NCBI RefSeq assembly: GCF_000496695.1
Contig: NZ_BAUJ01000019.1
Span: 1-64,000, forward strand
From: Vibrio halioticoli NBRC 102217
Lineage (GTDB): Bacteria; Pseudomonadota; Gammaproteobacteria; Enterobacterales; Vibrionaceae
DNA length: 64,000 bases
Direction of reading: 5' to 3'
Positions 44,706 through 53,725 of the stretch are shown here, piece by piece. A program made the translations under genes and the position numbers. Every line of letters begins with the position of its first letter. Positions within the stretch are counted from its first letter, which is position 1. The notes under the pieces were generated by a model, which was given only the letters and a program-made list of their open reading frames with translations, had not been told where the DNA came from and did no database searches.

Positions 44706-44783
44706 CAGAGCGCCCGTCTAGGAATACACGGACGAATACCGCTAAATACACTTACGCGTGATTAGCGTAAGTCAGGCGCTCTG
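44706..44783. other. Nested hairpin between convergent genes
   Basis: Outer stem CAGAGCGCC (44706-44714) with GGCGCTCTG (44775-44783) encloses an inner stem ACTTACGC/GCGTAAGT (44750-44757 with 44765-44772). It lies between the NYN gene and the minus-strand DUF2986 gene and may be a terminator-like or other structured RNA element. Confidence 0.45.
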
Positions 44784-44794
44784 CTAGGTAATTG

Positions 44795-45007
44795 TTAGTC
44801 TTCTTTTTGTTGTGACGGCGTAGCATCAGTCACAGTATCTGTCGCATTTTCGTCTGCTTGCACATCTTCAACTTGAGCTGCTTCTTGCTCCATCTTCGCC
44901 CGTTCACTTTTTGAAATGTACTTTGGCTTGTTTGAACTGTGCAGTTTAGAGTTCTGCTTCTTTATTTTCTTCTTTAGGATCTGATTGATCTTCTTCTTAC
45001 GGTTCAT
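44795..45007 (-). CDS. DUF2986 small basic/acidic protein
   Basis: 70 residues: Lys-rich N-terminal half (NRKKKINQILKKKIKKQN) with the DUF2986 pattern SNKPKYISKSERAK, then an acidic tail. Family restricted largely to Vibrio and relatives; function unknown. AAGG ribosome site. Confidence 0.82.
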   Translation of the reverse strand: MNRKKKINQILKKKIKKQNSKLHSSNKPKYISKSERAKMEQEAAQVEDVQADENATDTVTDATPSQQKED

Positions 45008-45230
45008 TTTTTGACCTTAATTCGCATGACGGCGCTAAGACTAACATAAACCGTTAATGCGTGCTGTAAATTGGTGAAAGAAGGCAATAATTGTCTTTAA
45101 GTGAATTGGGGCTGTACCTTGGTCACGCTTTACAAAAAACACCATAGAACCGACTAGGCAATTACTTTCGTATTTTGGCAATGAACGTATACTCTTAAAA
45201 TACATAATAAAATTATTAGAAGTAGGCGAT

Positions 45231-46322
45231 ATGACTAAAACGTATGCGGAAATTTCAGGCTGGGGAAAGTGCTTACCACCAACAGTATTGAGTAATGATG
45301 ATCTAGGTACATTTTTAGATACCTCAGATGAATGGATAAAGCCAAGAACCGGAATATCTGCGCGTAGAATTAGTCATGTACAAACCTCGGATTTGGCCAC
45401 CGTTGCCGCGCAAAGAGCGATGGATTGTGCCGGTATTGAGCCGGGTGATTTGGATCTTATTATTGTTGCGACTTGTTCACCCGACACCCTTATCCCTAAT
45501 ATTGCGTCTAAGGTACAAAATAATTTATCGGCATTTAAAGCCGCCGCCTTTGATTTAAACGCAGCTTGTACCGGCTTTGTGTATGGCTTAGAAACCGCAA
45601 CGCGCATGATTCAAGCAGGCAATTATCAGCACGTGTTGGTGATTGGCGCAGAGAGACTGAGCTTTTTCATTGACTGGACTCAGCGTGACACCGCCGTATT
45701 ATTTGGTGATGGCGCAGGTGCGGTGGTGCTGTCAAAAACTGAGCAAGAAGTTGGGTTACTACAAAGTAAACTGGGCTGTGATTCTGAAGGGCGTGACATC
45801 TTAGCGGTGCCTAGCTTTGGCACGTCAATGCAAAGATTCGCCGCCGATAATGGCTATTTCACCTTTAACTTTGTCGGGCGTGAGATCTTTAAACGTGCGG
45901 TAAAAGGCATGGGCAGTGCGGCGCATCATGTATTAAACGAAGCGCAGTTATCGACCTCTGCCATTGACGTGGTGATTCCGCATCAAGCCAATGTGCGCAT
46001 TATTCAAACTTTGTGCGATATGGCAGGGATTGAGCAAGAAAAAGCGTTTATCAATATCCAAAATTACGGAAATACATCAGCGGCGACTGTGCCGATTGCC
46101 TTGTGTGAAGCAGCCGAGCAAGGCGTGATAAAGCCGGGCAGTGAAATATTAACCGCTGCGTTTGGCGCTGGATTAACTTGGGGGGCAGGGCGTATTCGTT
46201 GGGGCCAGCGAGTTACGCCAATAAAAGAGAGCGATGCAAGGCTGCCTAAATGTGAACAAACGGCATTGCAGTTGCTAGACCAAGCTATTTTGCATTGTAA
46301 GAACAATCCTAATAGAGGCTAA
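45231..46322 (+). CDS. 3-oxoacyl-ACP synthase III-like (FabH family)
   Basis: 363 residues, ketoacyl synthase III fold with the Cys-His-Asn triad in [17 protein letters not shown] and NYGNTSAAT. Slightly longer than the housekeeping FabH (about 317) and not located in a fab cluster, so it is probably the second FabH-type enzyme found in vibrios, initiating fatty-acid or related synthesis. Confidence 0.87.
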   Translation: MTKTYAEISGWGKCLPPTVLSNDDLGTFLDTSDEWIKPRTGISARRISHVQTSDLATVAAQRAMDCAGIEPGDLDLIIVATCSPDTLIPNIASKVQNNLSAFKAAAFDLNAACTGFVYGLETATRMIQAGNYQHVLVIGAERLSFFIDWTQRDTAVLFGDGAGAVVLSKTEQEVGLLQSKLGCDSEGRDILAVPSFGTSMQRFAADNGYFTFNFVGREIFKRAVKGMGSAAHHVLNEAQLSTSAIDVVIPHQANVRIIQTLCDMAGIEQEKAFINIQNYGNTSAATVPIALCEAAEQGVIKPGSEILTAAFGAGLTWGAGRIRWGQRVTPIKESDARLPKCEQTALQLLDQAILHCKNNPNRG

Positions 46323-46367
46323 TCGGCTCTCATTGCATCAACCTTATTCCTTATCTTTGTTTGTCTT

Positions 46368-46408
46368 GCTACAGCATTAAGCAGCGCCTGTTTAATGCTG
46401 TAGCTTTT
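46368..46408 (+). terminator. Terminator after the FabH-like gene
   Basis: 13-bp perfect stem (GCTACAGCATTAA with TTAATGCTGTAGC) followed by TTTT. Confidence 0.85.
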
Positions 46409-46517
46409 AATTTATCGAATTTTAAGAAACCGAGTAGGACTGGCTATTTTCTTCCCGCCACCTTCAATTTCATACTGTCTTTATTCATTACTATCTTCAT
46501 TACTATCAATCCCAAAA

Positions 46518-46557
46518 TGCAACTCATTGCTCTATTAATTAAGTGCAATGAGTTGCA
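46518..46557 (+). promoter_or_regulatory. Perfect hairpin in the leader of the peptide transporter
   Basis: TGCAACTCATTGC pairs perfectly with GCAATGAGTTGCA around an AT-rich 14-nt loop, with no T-run. It ends 8 nt before the leftmost possible start codon (GTG 46566), which argues that the true start is further downstream and the hairpin is in the leader. Confidence 0.5.
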
Positions 46558-46565
46558 GTTGATTT

Positions 46566-48200
46566 GTGCAATATAAAAATGTGACCCACTTCTCAAGCGG
46601 TTTGTTTGCTAACGTAACGCGCGTGCTAGAAGGATTTCTATCGCCAAGATCCAGCTTTGCTGGTTTAGATATTCAAACCGTTTTAGAGATAAACATTTTG
46701 CAAACAATATCGAAAACACCAACACCTGAGAAGAAGCTCATTCGCTCTCAGGTATTTAACGTAACAACGATTACGTTCTTTGGGCAGTTCGCCTCTTACT
46801 CCATCATGTCAATCTTCATTCTGTTCCTAACCTTGCCAATGGCTCGTGATGGGCTAGGGATGACAGAGAAAGAAGCGTATGAATTCATGGGTGTAACCCA
46901 AGCTATCGGTTATATGATGCCAATTATCGGCGGTTATGTTATCGATAAATATCTCGGTATTCGCCGCGGTATTACTTGGGGTGTATGTTTAGTCGCACTG
47001 GCTTATTTGATTATTTATATCGGCAGCTCCAATGTTCACACGCTAGGTACACGTGCCTTTATTATGGCGTATGCGCTACTTCCTGCTATCAACTCATTGG
47101 TAGCATCACCAACTTCAGCACTTGTAAGCCGCATTTACAAAGGCGATGACGCGGGCAGTAAATCAGGCATGACCTTTTACTACATGGCCATTAACGTAGG
47201 CTCACTTATTGGTATTGGTCTTGCGCCAATGTTAATGGATAGCCCTTACGGCGTTATGTCTGTGCTAGCGTTAGTGGTTTTAGGTAAATCAGCCGCTGCA
47301 ATTAACTTCATTGTTAAACGCAACATCTACACCAATGTAATTGATGATCTGGATAAGCAACCAATGACGATTGGACGTCTAATTCCGGTGGTATCTTACA
47401 TCGTTGTGGGTTACGCGATTGCATATTACTCATACCTTAATCCGCACGTAAGTACCTATTTGATTGGTATTGGTTGTACTGTTGGTATTTTGGCGTTTTG
47501 TATTCGTACTATGTTGCTTAAAGGTGTGGATCGCACTAAACAATTAATTGCCGCATTTTTGATTTTGGTCGCGATTGTATTCTTCGTGTTATACAACCAA
47601 ATGGCCACCACCATGATCATGTTTACTAAGAACAATACGGACTTTTCCTTGTTCGGTATTATTCTGTCTCCGGCTCAGTTCCAGTTGATTAACCCATTGG
47701 TTATCTTAGCAATTGGTTCGCAATTGCCTAAGTTCTACAACCGCTTTGTTCGCTTTAGTATTCCTTATCAATTCGCTGTGGGCGTAGTGCTCTCGGGTCT
47801 GTCGATGCTTGCGCTTTGGTATGGCGCATCAACCGGTTACGAAACAGGGATTGCTAGCGCAAACTATGTAGGTCTTTCTTACCTAATCGTAACTATTGCT
47901 GAACTGTTTGTGAGTGCGGTAGGTCTGTCTATGATTGGTCTCTATTGTCACCCTAAAATGATTGCCTTTGCGATGGGCGCTTGGTACTTAGCTTCTTCTA
48001 TGTCGAACCTGATCTCTGGTCAGTTAGGTAAGATCGTTGCGATTCCACAAGGTGGCGAAGACAAAATTGCTAGCATCCACGCTTACGGTGATTACTTCTA
48101 CTCTATGGGTTGGAGTGGCATGATCGTCGGTGGCGCACTGTGTGTTGTGATGTACATGTTGCACCGCTCACTGGCTAAAAAAGGCATTACTATCGCTTAA
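46566..48200 (+). CDS. POT/PTR-family proton-dependent oligopeptide transporter
   Basis: 544 residues from the leftmost GTG; the first about 45 residues do not look like the family and a later start (for example TTG at 46697, giving LQTISKTPTPEKK) is likely. Twelve to fourteen membrane helices with PTR2 features: FGQFASYSIMSIFILFL, IGYMMPIIGGYVIDKYLG, FYYMAINVGSLIG. Imports di- and tripeptides with protons. Monocistronic. Confidence 0.85.
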   Translation: MQYKNVTHFSSGLFANVTRVLEGFLSPRSSFAGLDIQTVLEINILQTISKTPTPEKKLIRSQVFNVTTITFFGQFASYSIMSIFILFLTLPMARDGLGMTEKEAYEFMGVTQAIGYMMPIIGGYVIDKYLGIRRGITWGVCLVALAYLIIYIGSSNVHTLGTRAFIMAYALLPAINSLVASPTSALVSRIYKGDDAGSKSGMTFYYMAINVGSLIGIGLAPMLMDSPYGVMSVLALVVLGKSAAAINFIVKRNIYTNVIDDLDKQPMTIGRLIPVVSYIVVGYAIAYYSYLNPHVSTYLIGIGCTVGILAFCIRTMLLKGVDRTKQLIAAFLILVAIVFFVLYNQMATTMIMFTKNNTDFSLFGIILSPAQFQLINPLVILAIGSQLPKFYNRFVRFSIPYQFAVGVVLSGLSMLALWYGASTGYETGIASANYVGLSYLIVTIAELFVSAVGLSMIGLYCHPKMIAFAMGAWYLASSMSNLISGQLGKIVAIPQGGEDKIASIHAYGDYFYSMGWSGMIVGGALCVVMYMLHRSLAKKGITIA

Positions 48201-48242
48201 TGTGATTTCCCCATTATTAAGGGAAACCTTAGTGGAATAGCA

Positions 48243-48281
48243 AAAAATGGCAGCTTAGACCAAGGTCAGCTGCCATTTTTT
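48243..48281. terminator. Bidirectional terminator after the POT transporter
   Basis: Stem AAAAATGGCAGCT / AGCTGCCATTTTT with a 12-nt loop between convergent genes. Confidence 0.85.
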
Positions 48282-48314
48282 ATGTCGTTAATTTGCTACT
48301 TTCACCAGTACCTT

Positions 48315-49385
48315 TTAGCTTTGTTTAAGCCCGGCAATAATAGGGTCATCTTTTGCTTTCATAACGCTAGGATTGACGCCGTAATGACGAGTGGTAAAGG
48401 TAAAATCTTGTCCTTTAGTATCGATATTGTTTTTGGCAGAGTCTCCGCAGTTGAACGAGACAGTGATCGTACCATCTTGGTTGGTATCCCAAGTATTTGA
48501 GCTAATGTGACGTACGCCTTCCATCAAGTATTTGTCGGAATCATACGCAGTAATCGAGGTGAAAAATTTATTTTGTGGGTCGTTAAAGGTCGCGCTGTAA
48601 CAGACGTTGGCTTTTAACTTGGCGCTGTTGGCGTATTTATTCCCCACAAAGGCCTCTGGGCTTGCGCCGCCCCAGCCTGCTGCATTCTCTAAATTCCACT
48701 GATGCAAGTCAGTGACTTGTTCACTAGTGCGAGGGAAGGTATAGGTGAATTTATCCATAGAGTTGACCTCTTTGGTGTAGTTTTGCACCCAAGTTTCCAC
48801 TTCGTCATAGTTATACGGCTGAACTTGGTAATCTGTGGCAAAGTTAAAATCAGCGACATTGACCTTGTCTAATTGCTCAACCGCGTGCTGGATGCCTTTT
48901 TCTGTGCCTGAGCGATAAATCAGCATCGCATATTCTGACTCAACAGCAAGTTCATACACACCATCTTCAACCACATAGTGTTGCCCATGACCGCGCTCAG
49001 TTACTACTTGTACGGCTAAATAGTTGTCTGTCTTAGGTATCGAAAAGCTCACCTTGCCATTTTCGGCTTTAACGATAGCCACGCCATATAAGGTATCATC
49101 GTTCATCTGCACTGTTGGCGCCGCTTTGCCGCGTGGAGGCAGGTTCTGCATGATCACAAATTGAGAGTTCGCGCCTTTGCTTGTCCAGTTACGATAATTA
49201 CGTGCGGTCTCAGCGTGCGAGAAGTTGTCCGCAGTGACGGTGAGTGTTTGTGCTTTTGAACTGTGCGTATTTTCAGTAGCCATCACGTTTGGTGCTAGCG
49301 ATACTGCAGTGAGCAGGGCGGTAGCGAGCACTACATGAGAAGAAAGTGCACGAGAAACAAATTTATTTGGGCGAGCGTTAAGCAT
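48315..49385 (-). CDS. Exported DUF1254/DUF1214 protein
   Basis: 356 residues. Signal peptide (ending near VMA-TEN), a DUF1254 half (about 45-200; TARNYRNWTSKGANSQFVIMQ, DDTLYGVAIV) and a DUF1214 C-terminal beta domain (YSATFNDPQNKFFTSITAYD...WDTNQDGTITVSF). Family of unknown function. Isolated gene. Confidence 0.82.
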   Translation of the reverse strand: MLNARPNKFVSRALSSHVVLATALLTAVSLAPNVMATENTHSSKAQTLTVTADNFSHAETARNYRNWTSKGANSQFVIMQNLPPRGKAAPTVQMNDDTLYGVAIVKAENGKVSFSIPKTDNYLAVQVVTERGHGQHYVVEDGVYELAVESEYAMLIYRSGTEKGIQHAVEQLDKVNVADFNFATDYQVQPYNYDEVETWVQNYTKEVNSMDKFTYTFPRTSEQVTDLHQWNLENAAGWGGASPEAFVGNKYANSAKLKANVCYSATFNDPQNKFFTSITAYDSDKYLMEGVRHISSNTWDTNQDGTITVSFNCGDSAKNNIDTKGQDFTFTTRHYGVNPSVMKAKDDPIIAGLKQS

Positions 49386-49602
49386 GGTTGTAACCTCTAA
49401 AGTGCGAATAGCAAAGATGCCAATTTGAGTATAGAAAACAATATGTTAGTCACAAGCTCCGTTTGTCACTGTGTTGCTTTAAAGAGACTTTAAGAGGGTT
49501 TAGATGGAATTTGAAATGACGTTAATCAATAGCTGATATTCGATATGTGGATATGGTAGTGAAATCAATGACCTAGGAGTGAACTCCTAGGTCATAAAAT
49601 AA

Positions 49603-51261
49603 TTAGGCGGTGGCGATTTTGTAGGTGCGATAGCCACCAAGTAAGTTTTTCGCTTTAAAGCCATTATTGACTAACTGGCGATAGGCAACATTGCCACGCA
49701 GGCCAACTTGACAATAAATGATGATTTCTTTGTCTTTTGGCAGTTCATGCATGCGCTGACGCAGTTGATCGACAGGAATATTGATATCCCCTGCAATATG
49801 ATTGCCGTTTTTGCGCTCGGCTGGGTTTCGCACATCAAGCAGTAACTGCTCATCAGTTAGGTGTGCAATCTCATCAAAGTGAATAGGGGTTGCGTCGCCA
49901 TTAATGATGTTATTTGCCACAAAAGCGGCTTGGTTAATAACATCTTTAGCACTACCAAAAGGTGGCGCATAGGTGAGCTCTAAATGTTGCAGTTGTTGTA
50001 CGCTCATGCCAGCGCGTTGCGCGACCGCCATTACATCAATGCGTTTATCGACGCCGTCTTTGCCCACCGCTTGCGCGCCGAAAATTTTGCCTGATTGTGG
50101 GTCAAATAGCATCTTAAAGGAGACGGTTTCCGCGCCCGGATAGTAGCTAGCATGACTTGCTGTATGCACATACACTTTTTCATAAGCTGTGCCGCTTTGC
50201 TGTAATTGTTTTTCATTCATGCCGGTTGAGGCAACAGCTAAGTCAAACACCTTACATATAGCGGTGCCTTGGGTGCCTTGATAGCTTTGCTCTCTACCTA
50301 GCATATTATCGGCGGCCATGCGCCCTTGACGATTGGCAGGCCCTGCAAGGGGAACAAGAGTGGGGTTACCTGTGACAAAATCTTGCTCTTCAACTGCGTC
50401 TCCCACAGCATATATAGAAGGGTCGCTAGTCTGCATTTGCGCATTGGTGTAAATGCCGCCAGTAGCACCGATGCGCAGCCCTGCCTCTTTAGCGAGTTGA
50501 GTTTCGGGGCGGACGCCAATCGCCATGATCAAAATATCGGTATCACGGGACTCACCATTGCTGAGCTGAAGTTTCAGTGATTGGCTGTTTTGATGATGAA
50601 GGTACTCGACCGATTGCAAGGCCACGCCAAGTTTTAGATCGACGCCTTTATTGCGGATCTCTTCATGGACAAAGCCTGCCATTTCGCGATCTACTGGCGT
50701 CATTACTTGCTCGGCCATTTCAATTAAACTGGTTTTGATGCCAAGTTGCTGGAACGCTTCCATCATTTCAAGGCCGATGAATCCGCCGCCCACTACAGTG
50801 GCGTGCTTAGGTTTATTACTGCGTAGCGTATTTAAAATGCGATCCATATCGGGAATGTTACGCAAGGAGTGGGTGAGAGGGTTATCAAGCCCAGCAATAG
50901 GCGGAATTATTGGCGCAGCACCGGGACTAAGCAGCAGGAAATCATAGCGTTCGGTATATTCACTGCCATCAATGAGATTTTTAACCGTGACGCTTTTGGC
51001 TTGGCGATCAATGGCAATCACTTCGTTCATCACGCGCACATCAACATTAAAGCGAGCTAAAAAGCTGTCTGGTGTTTGCAGTAACAGTTTACTTCGATCT
51101 TTGATGTCACCACCAATATGGTAGGGTAGACCACAGTTGGCAAAGGACACAAATTCGCCCCGTTCAAACATGATGATTTCTGCGTCTTCACTTAAACGAC
51201 GTGCACGAGCCGCCGCTGATGCACCACCTGCTACGCCACCGACGATGAGAATTTTAGTCAT
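49603..51261 (-). CDS. CoA-disulfide reductase with C-terminal rhodanese domain
   Basis: 552 residues from MTKILIVGGVAGG at 51261 (GGAGTG at proper distance). FAD/NAD(P)H oxidoreductase with the single redox Cys43 in FANCGLPYHIGG, as in CoADR and NADH-dependent persulfide reductases, a second nucleotide site (VVGGGFIGLE), and a rhodanese domain (about 455-550) with catalytic Cys in YCQVGLRG. Likely reduces CoA- or polysulfide persulfides. Divergent from a BigR-like repressor and sulfur transporters. Confidence 0.9.
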   Translation of the reverse strand: MTKILIVGGVAGGASAAARARRLSEDAEIIMFERGEFVSFANCGLPYHIGGDIKDRSKLLLQTPDSFLARFNVDVRVMNEVIAIDRQAKSVTVKNLIDGSEYTERYDFLLLSPGAAPIIPPIAGLDNPLTHSLRNIPDMDRILNTLRSNKPKHATVVGGGFIGLEMMEAFQQLGIKTSLIEMAEQVMTPVDREMAGFVHEEIRNKGVDLKLGVALQSVEYLHHQNSQSLKLQLSNGESRDTDILIMAIGVRPETQLAKEAGLRIGATGGIYTNAQMQTSDPSIYAVGDAVEEQDFVTGNPTLVPLAGPANRQGRMAADNMLGREQSYQGTQGTAICKVFDLAVASTGMNEKQLQQSGTAYEKVYVHTASHASYYPGAETVSFKMLFDPQSGKIFGAQAVGKDGVDKRIDVMAVAQRAGMSVQQLQHLELTYAPPFGSAKDVINQAAFVANNIINGDATPIHFDEIAHLTDEQLLLDVRNPAERKNGNHIAGDINIPVDQLRQRMHELPKDKEIIIYCQVGLRGNVAYRQLVNNGFKAKNLLGGYRTYKIATA

Positions 51262-51305
51262 TGCTATCACTCCAAACTTAGGGTTGATTAATGTTGTGTA
51301 GTTAT

Positions 51306-51380
51306 AATATAAGTTAATTCTAATATTAATCCAGCTAAATTTGAAATTACTTATTTAGTATTGACTAATATAAAGAATTG
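51306..51380. promoter_or_regulatory. Divergent control region of the persulfide module
   Basis: AT-rich space between the reductase and the ArsR-type regulator. Contains an imperfect inverted repeat AATATAAG-N6-CTAATATT (51306-51327) and two direct ATTGACTA boxes 16-17 bp apart (about 51360 and 51376). Candidate operators for the BigR-like protein; assignment is inference. Confidence 0.45.
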
Positions 51381-51428
51381 ACTAGACTAATCCAATGTCG
51401 TTATCCAATTCTAAGCTGAGTTTATCGT

Positions 51429-51755
51429 ATGAATATAGAAGATAAATTAACCTCAGAGACCACCTCTATGAAAGTACTTAAAAGCAAAGCGGACAATGTC
51501 GCATCAGTGCTAAAAGTGCTTTCTCATAGTGAGCGTTTGATGGTGCTGTGTCAGTTGATGGAAGGGGAAAAACAGGTCGCTGACTTGCAAAATGGCTCTG
51601 TGCTACATCAATCAGCACTCTCTCAACACCTTAAAGTGTTGCGAGATAATGAGCTTGTGCAAATAAGAAAAGAATCGCAAAAAGTGTTCTACTCGCTAAA
51701 GAATAAACAGGTAGAGCAACTCATTACATCCTTATATCAAATCTACTGTCGTTAG
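51429..51755 (+). CDS. BigR/SqrR/YgaV-type ArsR-family repressor
   Basis: 108 residues, winged helix ArsR fold (LHQSALSQHLKVLRDNELV as recognition helix). It carries the Cys pair of persulfide sensors: Cys41 in LMVLCQLMEGE and Cys107 at the C terminus, equivalent to the two Cys of BigR. It probably derepresses the divergent reductase and the downstream transporters on sulfane sulfur stress. Confidence 0.88.
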   Translation: MNIEDKLTSETTSMKVLKSKADNVASVLKVLSHSERLMVLCQLMEGEKQVADLQNGSVLHQSALSQHLKVLRDNELVQIRKESQKVFYSLKNKQVEQLITSLYQIYCR

Positions 51756-51765
51756 GGAGAAAATT

Positions 51766-52188
51766 GTGGAATTTACTGTGCCTTGGGCTTCATTGTTTGG
51801 CGGTATGCTGTTAGGTGTATCTGCTTCGATATTGCTGTTATTTAACGGGAAAATAGCAGGAATTAGCGGCATCGTGTCTGGTTTATTAAAAAACCAAACG
51901 GGTGATAAAGGTTGGCGCTGGCTATTTGTATTGGGCATGATCGCGGGTGGATTACTAGGGGCAACGGCGTTTGGCGCTATGATCCCAATTAGCTATGACA
52001 GTCAGTTGTGGGTGCTATTGCTCGGCGGTTTGCTGGTGGGGTTAGGCACTAAAATTGGCAATGGCTGCACATCAGGCCACGGCATTTGTGGCATTGGTCG
52101 TTTATCTAAACGTTCGCTAGTGGCAACCTGCGTCTTTATGCTGGCAGCGGGTGTTACCGTGTTTGTTCGTTTGCATTTGTTGGGGTAG
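51766..52188 (+). CDS. YeeE/YedE-family sulfur transporter half (PmpA-like)
   Basis: 140 residues from GTG, four hydrophobic segments, DUF395/YeeE motif GTKIGNGCTSGHGICGIGRLS with conserved Cys. Pairs with the next gene. Such half-size proteins accompany BigR and persulfide reductases and are thought to move thiosulfate or persulfide sulfur. 10 nt after the regulator gene. Confidence 0.86.
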   Translation: MEFTVPWASLFGGMLLGVSASILLLFNGKIAGISGIVSGLLKNQTGDKGWRWLFVLGMIAGGLLGATAFGAMIPISYDSQLWVLLLGGLLVGLGTKIGNGCTSGHGICGIGRLSKRSLVATCVFMLAAGVTVFVRLHLLG

Positions 52189-52191
52189 ATC

Positions 52192-52608
52192 ATGTTTAAA
52201 ATAGTGTCTTTAATCGCTGGCGTGTTGTTTGGTTTAGGTATGGCGGTATCCGGTATGGTCGATCCGGTTAAAGTGATTGGATTTTTAGATGTCGCGGGCA
52301 ATTGGGACCCAAGTTTAGCCTTTGTTATGGGCGGTGCGCTTAGCGTATTTTTGCCTGTCTATCTTTTGGTGATTAAGAAACGAGAAAAATCTGTGCTTGG
52401 TTTGAGCTTTTCGTTAGCCACTAACAATGCCATTGATAAACGTTTGCTCACTGGTGCGAGTATTTTTGGCATTGGTTGGGGATTAGTGGGAATTTGCCCT
52501 GGACCGGTTATTTCATCGTTAGGCAGTGGCAATATTCAGGCAGTGTTGTTTGTGGTTACAATGCTAACAGGGTTTGTTTTTGGTGACAGGGTCACTAAAT
52601 TAAAGTGA
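52192..52608 (+). CDS. YeeE/YedE-family sulfur transporter half (PmpB-like)
   Basis: 138 residues, four hydrophobic segments, second half of the YeeE fold with GLVGICPGPVISSLGSG carrying the conserved Cys. Starts 3 nt after the first half; the two presumably form one transporter. Confidence 0.86.
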   Translation: MFKIVSLIAGVLFGLGMAVSGMVDPVKVIGFLDVAGNWDPSLAFVMGGALSVFLPVYLLVIKKREKSVLGLSFSLATNNAIDKRLLTGASIFGIGWGLVGICPGPVISSLGSGNIQAVLFVVTMLTGFVFGDRVTKLK

Positions 52609-52790
52609 ATAATGCTAGACGCACATTAATGGCGAGACTGAGTAGTGTACCTTGAAAATGTGAAATAAAACGTTTATTAGACAATAACTTATGATCCTTG
52701 AATCACACATCAAATACCGCTTATGCTAAATTACCGCCTAGAAATATGATATGCGGCAAAGTAGACATATCCTGATGTACAGAGGGTTTT

Positions 52791-53633
52791 ATGAAGTGGG
52801 ATCAACACCAAAGGTTTAGGCTAATAGAGTTAATTGCCTATTGGGAAGGTCGCTTAACGACCAAGCATTTGTGTGAAAGCTTTGGTATTGGTCGTCAGCA
52901 AGCCTCAAGAGATATCAACTTTTATATCCAACATATCTCTAAGACCAATCTTATTTACGACAGCAGTCTTAAAGGCTATGTACCCAGCGAGTGTTTTTCT
53001 GCCAAGTTCATTACCGGTCATGCTCAAGAGTTTTTGAATTTGCTGGCAAGTCAGGAAGCCAATGCCAATATCTTCGCGCCGATGGAGTTTACGGGCGGAG
53101 CGGCATGTTCGTTGCCTATCCCTGTGCGCGAAGTTAATGCTGAACATGTACGGAAAATTTTGCTAGCCGCAAAAGGAGAATTAAGGCTAGAGATCGCCTA
53201 TCGCTCCATGAGCCAACCCGTTGCCGAAAAACGTGTTATCACGCCTCATTCTATTGTGTGTACGCCATTGCGCTGGCACGTTCGTGCTTATTGTGAAAAA
53301 AATCAACAGTACCGAGATTTCATTTTAAGTCGATTTGAAGGGACATTGACGCTTCTTGATGGATCACCATATAACAAACAACAGGACACTCAGTGGCAAC
53401 GCAGTGTCGATATTGTATTTGCGCCCGATCCGCGTCTTTCAGATAAGCAAAAAGCGATCATTCAATATGAATATGACATGCAACAGGGCACATTTATTGT
53501 GCCATGTCGTGTGGCGCTGCTTCGCTATACCTTGTATGCGCTGAATGTATACCTAGATTATGAGGATACGCTGGTCGGGCGCCAGCAATTGATTGTGGTG
53601 AATCGCGATGAGATCCTTCGGCATATGGGTTAG
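52791..53633 (+). CDS. WYL-domain transcriptional regulator (BrxR/CapW-like)
   Basis: 280 residues: N-terminal winged helix (KHLCESFGIGRQQASRDINFYI), central WYL domain (ITPHSIVCTPLRWHVRAYCEKNQQYRDFILSRF) and C-terminal dimerisation extension. This architecture is that of BrxR/CapW repressors which often guard defence operons; here no defence gene is adjacent. The closest candidate system lies about 5 kb downstream on the other side of nrdD. AGAGGG ribosome site. Confidence 0.82.
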   Translation: MKWDQHQRFRLIELIAYWEGRLTTKHLCESFGIGRQQASRDINFYIQHISKTNLIYDSSLKGYVPSECFSAKFITGHAQEFLNLLASQEANANIFAPMEFTGGAACSLPIPVREVNAEHVRKILLAAKGELRLEIAYRSMSQPVAEKRVITPHSIVCTPLRWHVRAYCEKNQQYRDFILSRFEGTLTLLDGSPYNKQQDTQWQRSVDIVFAPDPRLSDKQKAIIQYEYDMQQGTFIVPCRVALLRYTLYALNVYLDYEDTLVGRQQLIVVNRDEILRHMG

Positions 53634-53667
53634 AGTATTTTTATCTTCTTTCACATCACTTGTATAA

Positions 53668-53690
53668 CGCCCTGCAAACAAAACAGGGCG
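53668..53690. terminator. Hairpin between WYL gene and EEP nuclease
   Basis: CGCCCTG pairs with CAGGGCG around a 9-nt loop between convergent genes; no T-run, so a weak terminator at best. Confidence 0.4.
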
Positions 53691-53725
53691 CACTTGCTAG
53701 CCTCTATTTAATCCTGCAAAGATAA

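Noticed and set aside
52791-53633. Counting the WYL regulator as a component of the E2-E1-JAB system
   Set aside because: It is separated by the EEP nuclease gene and the nrd locus, so membership cannot be supported from this window.
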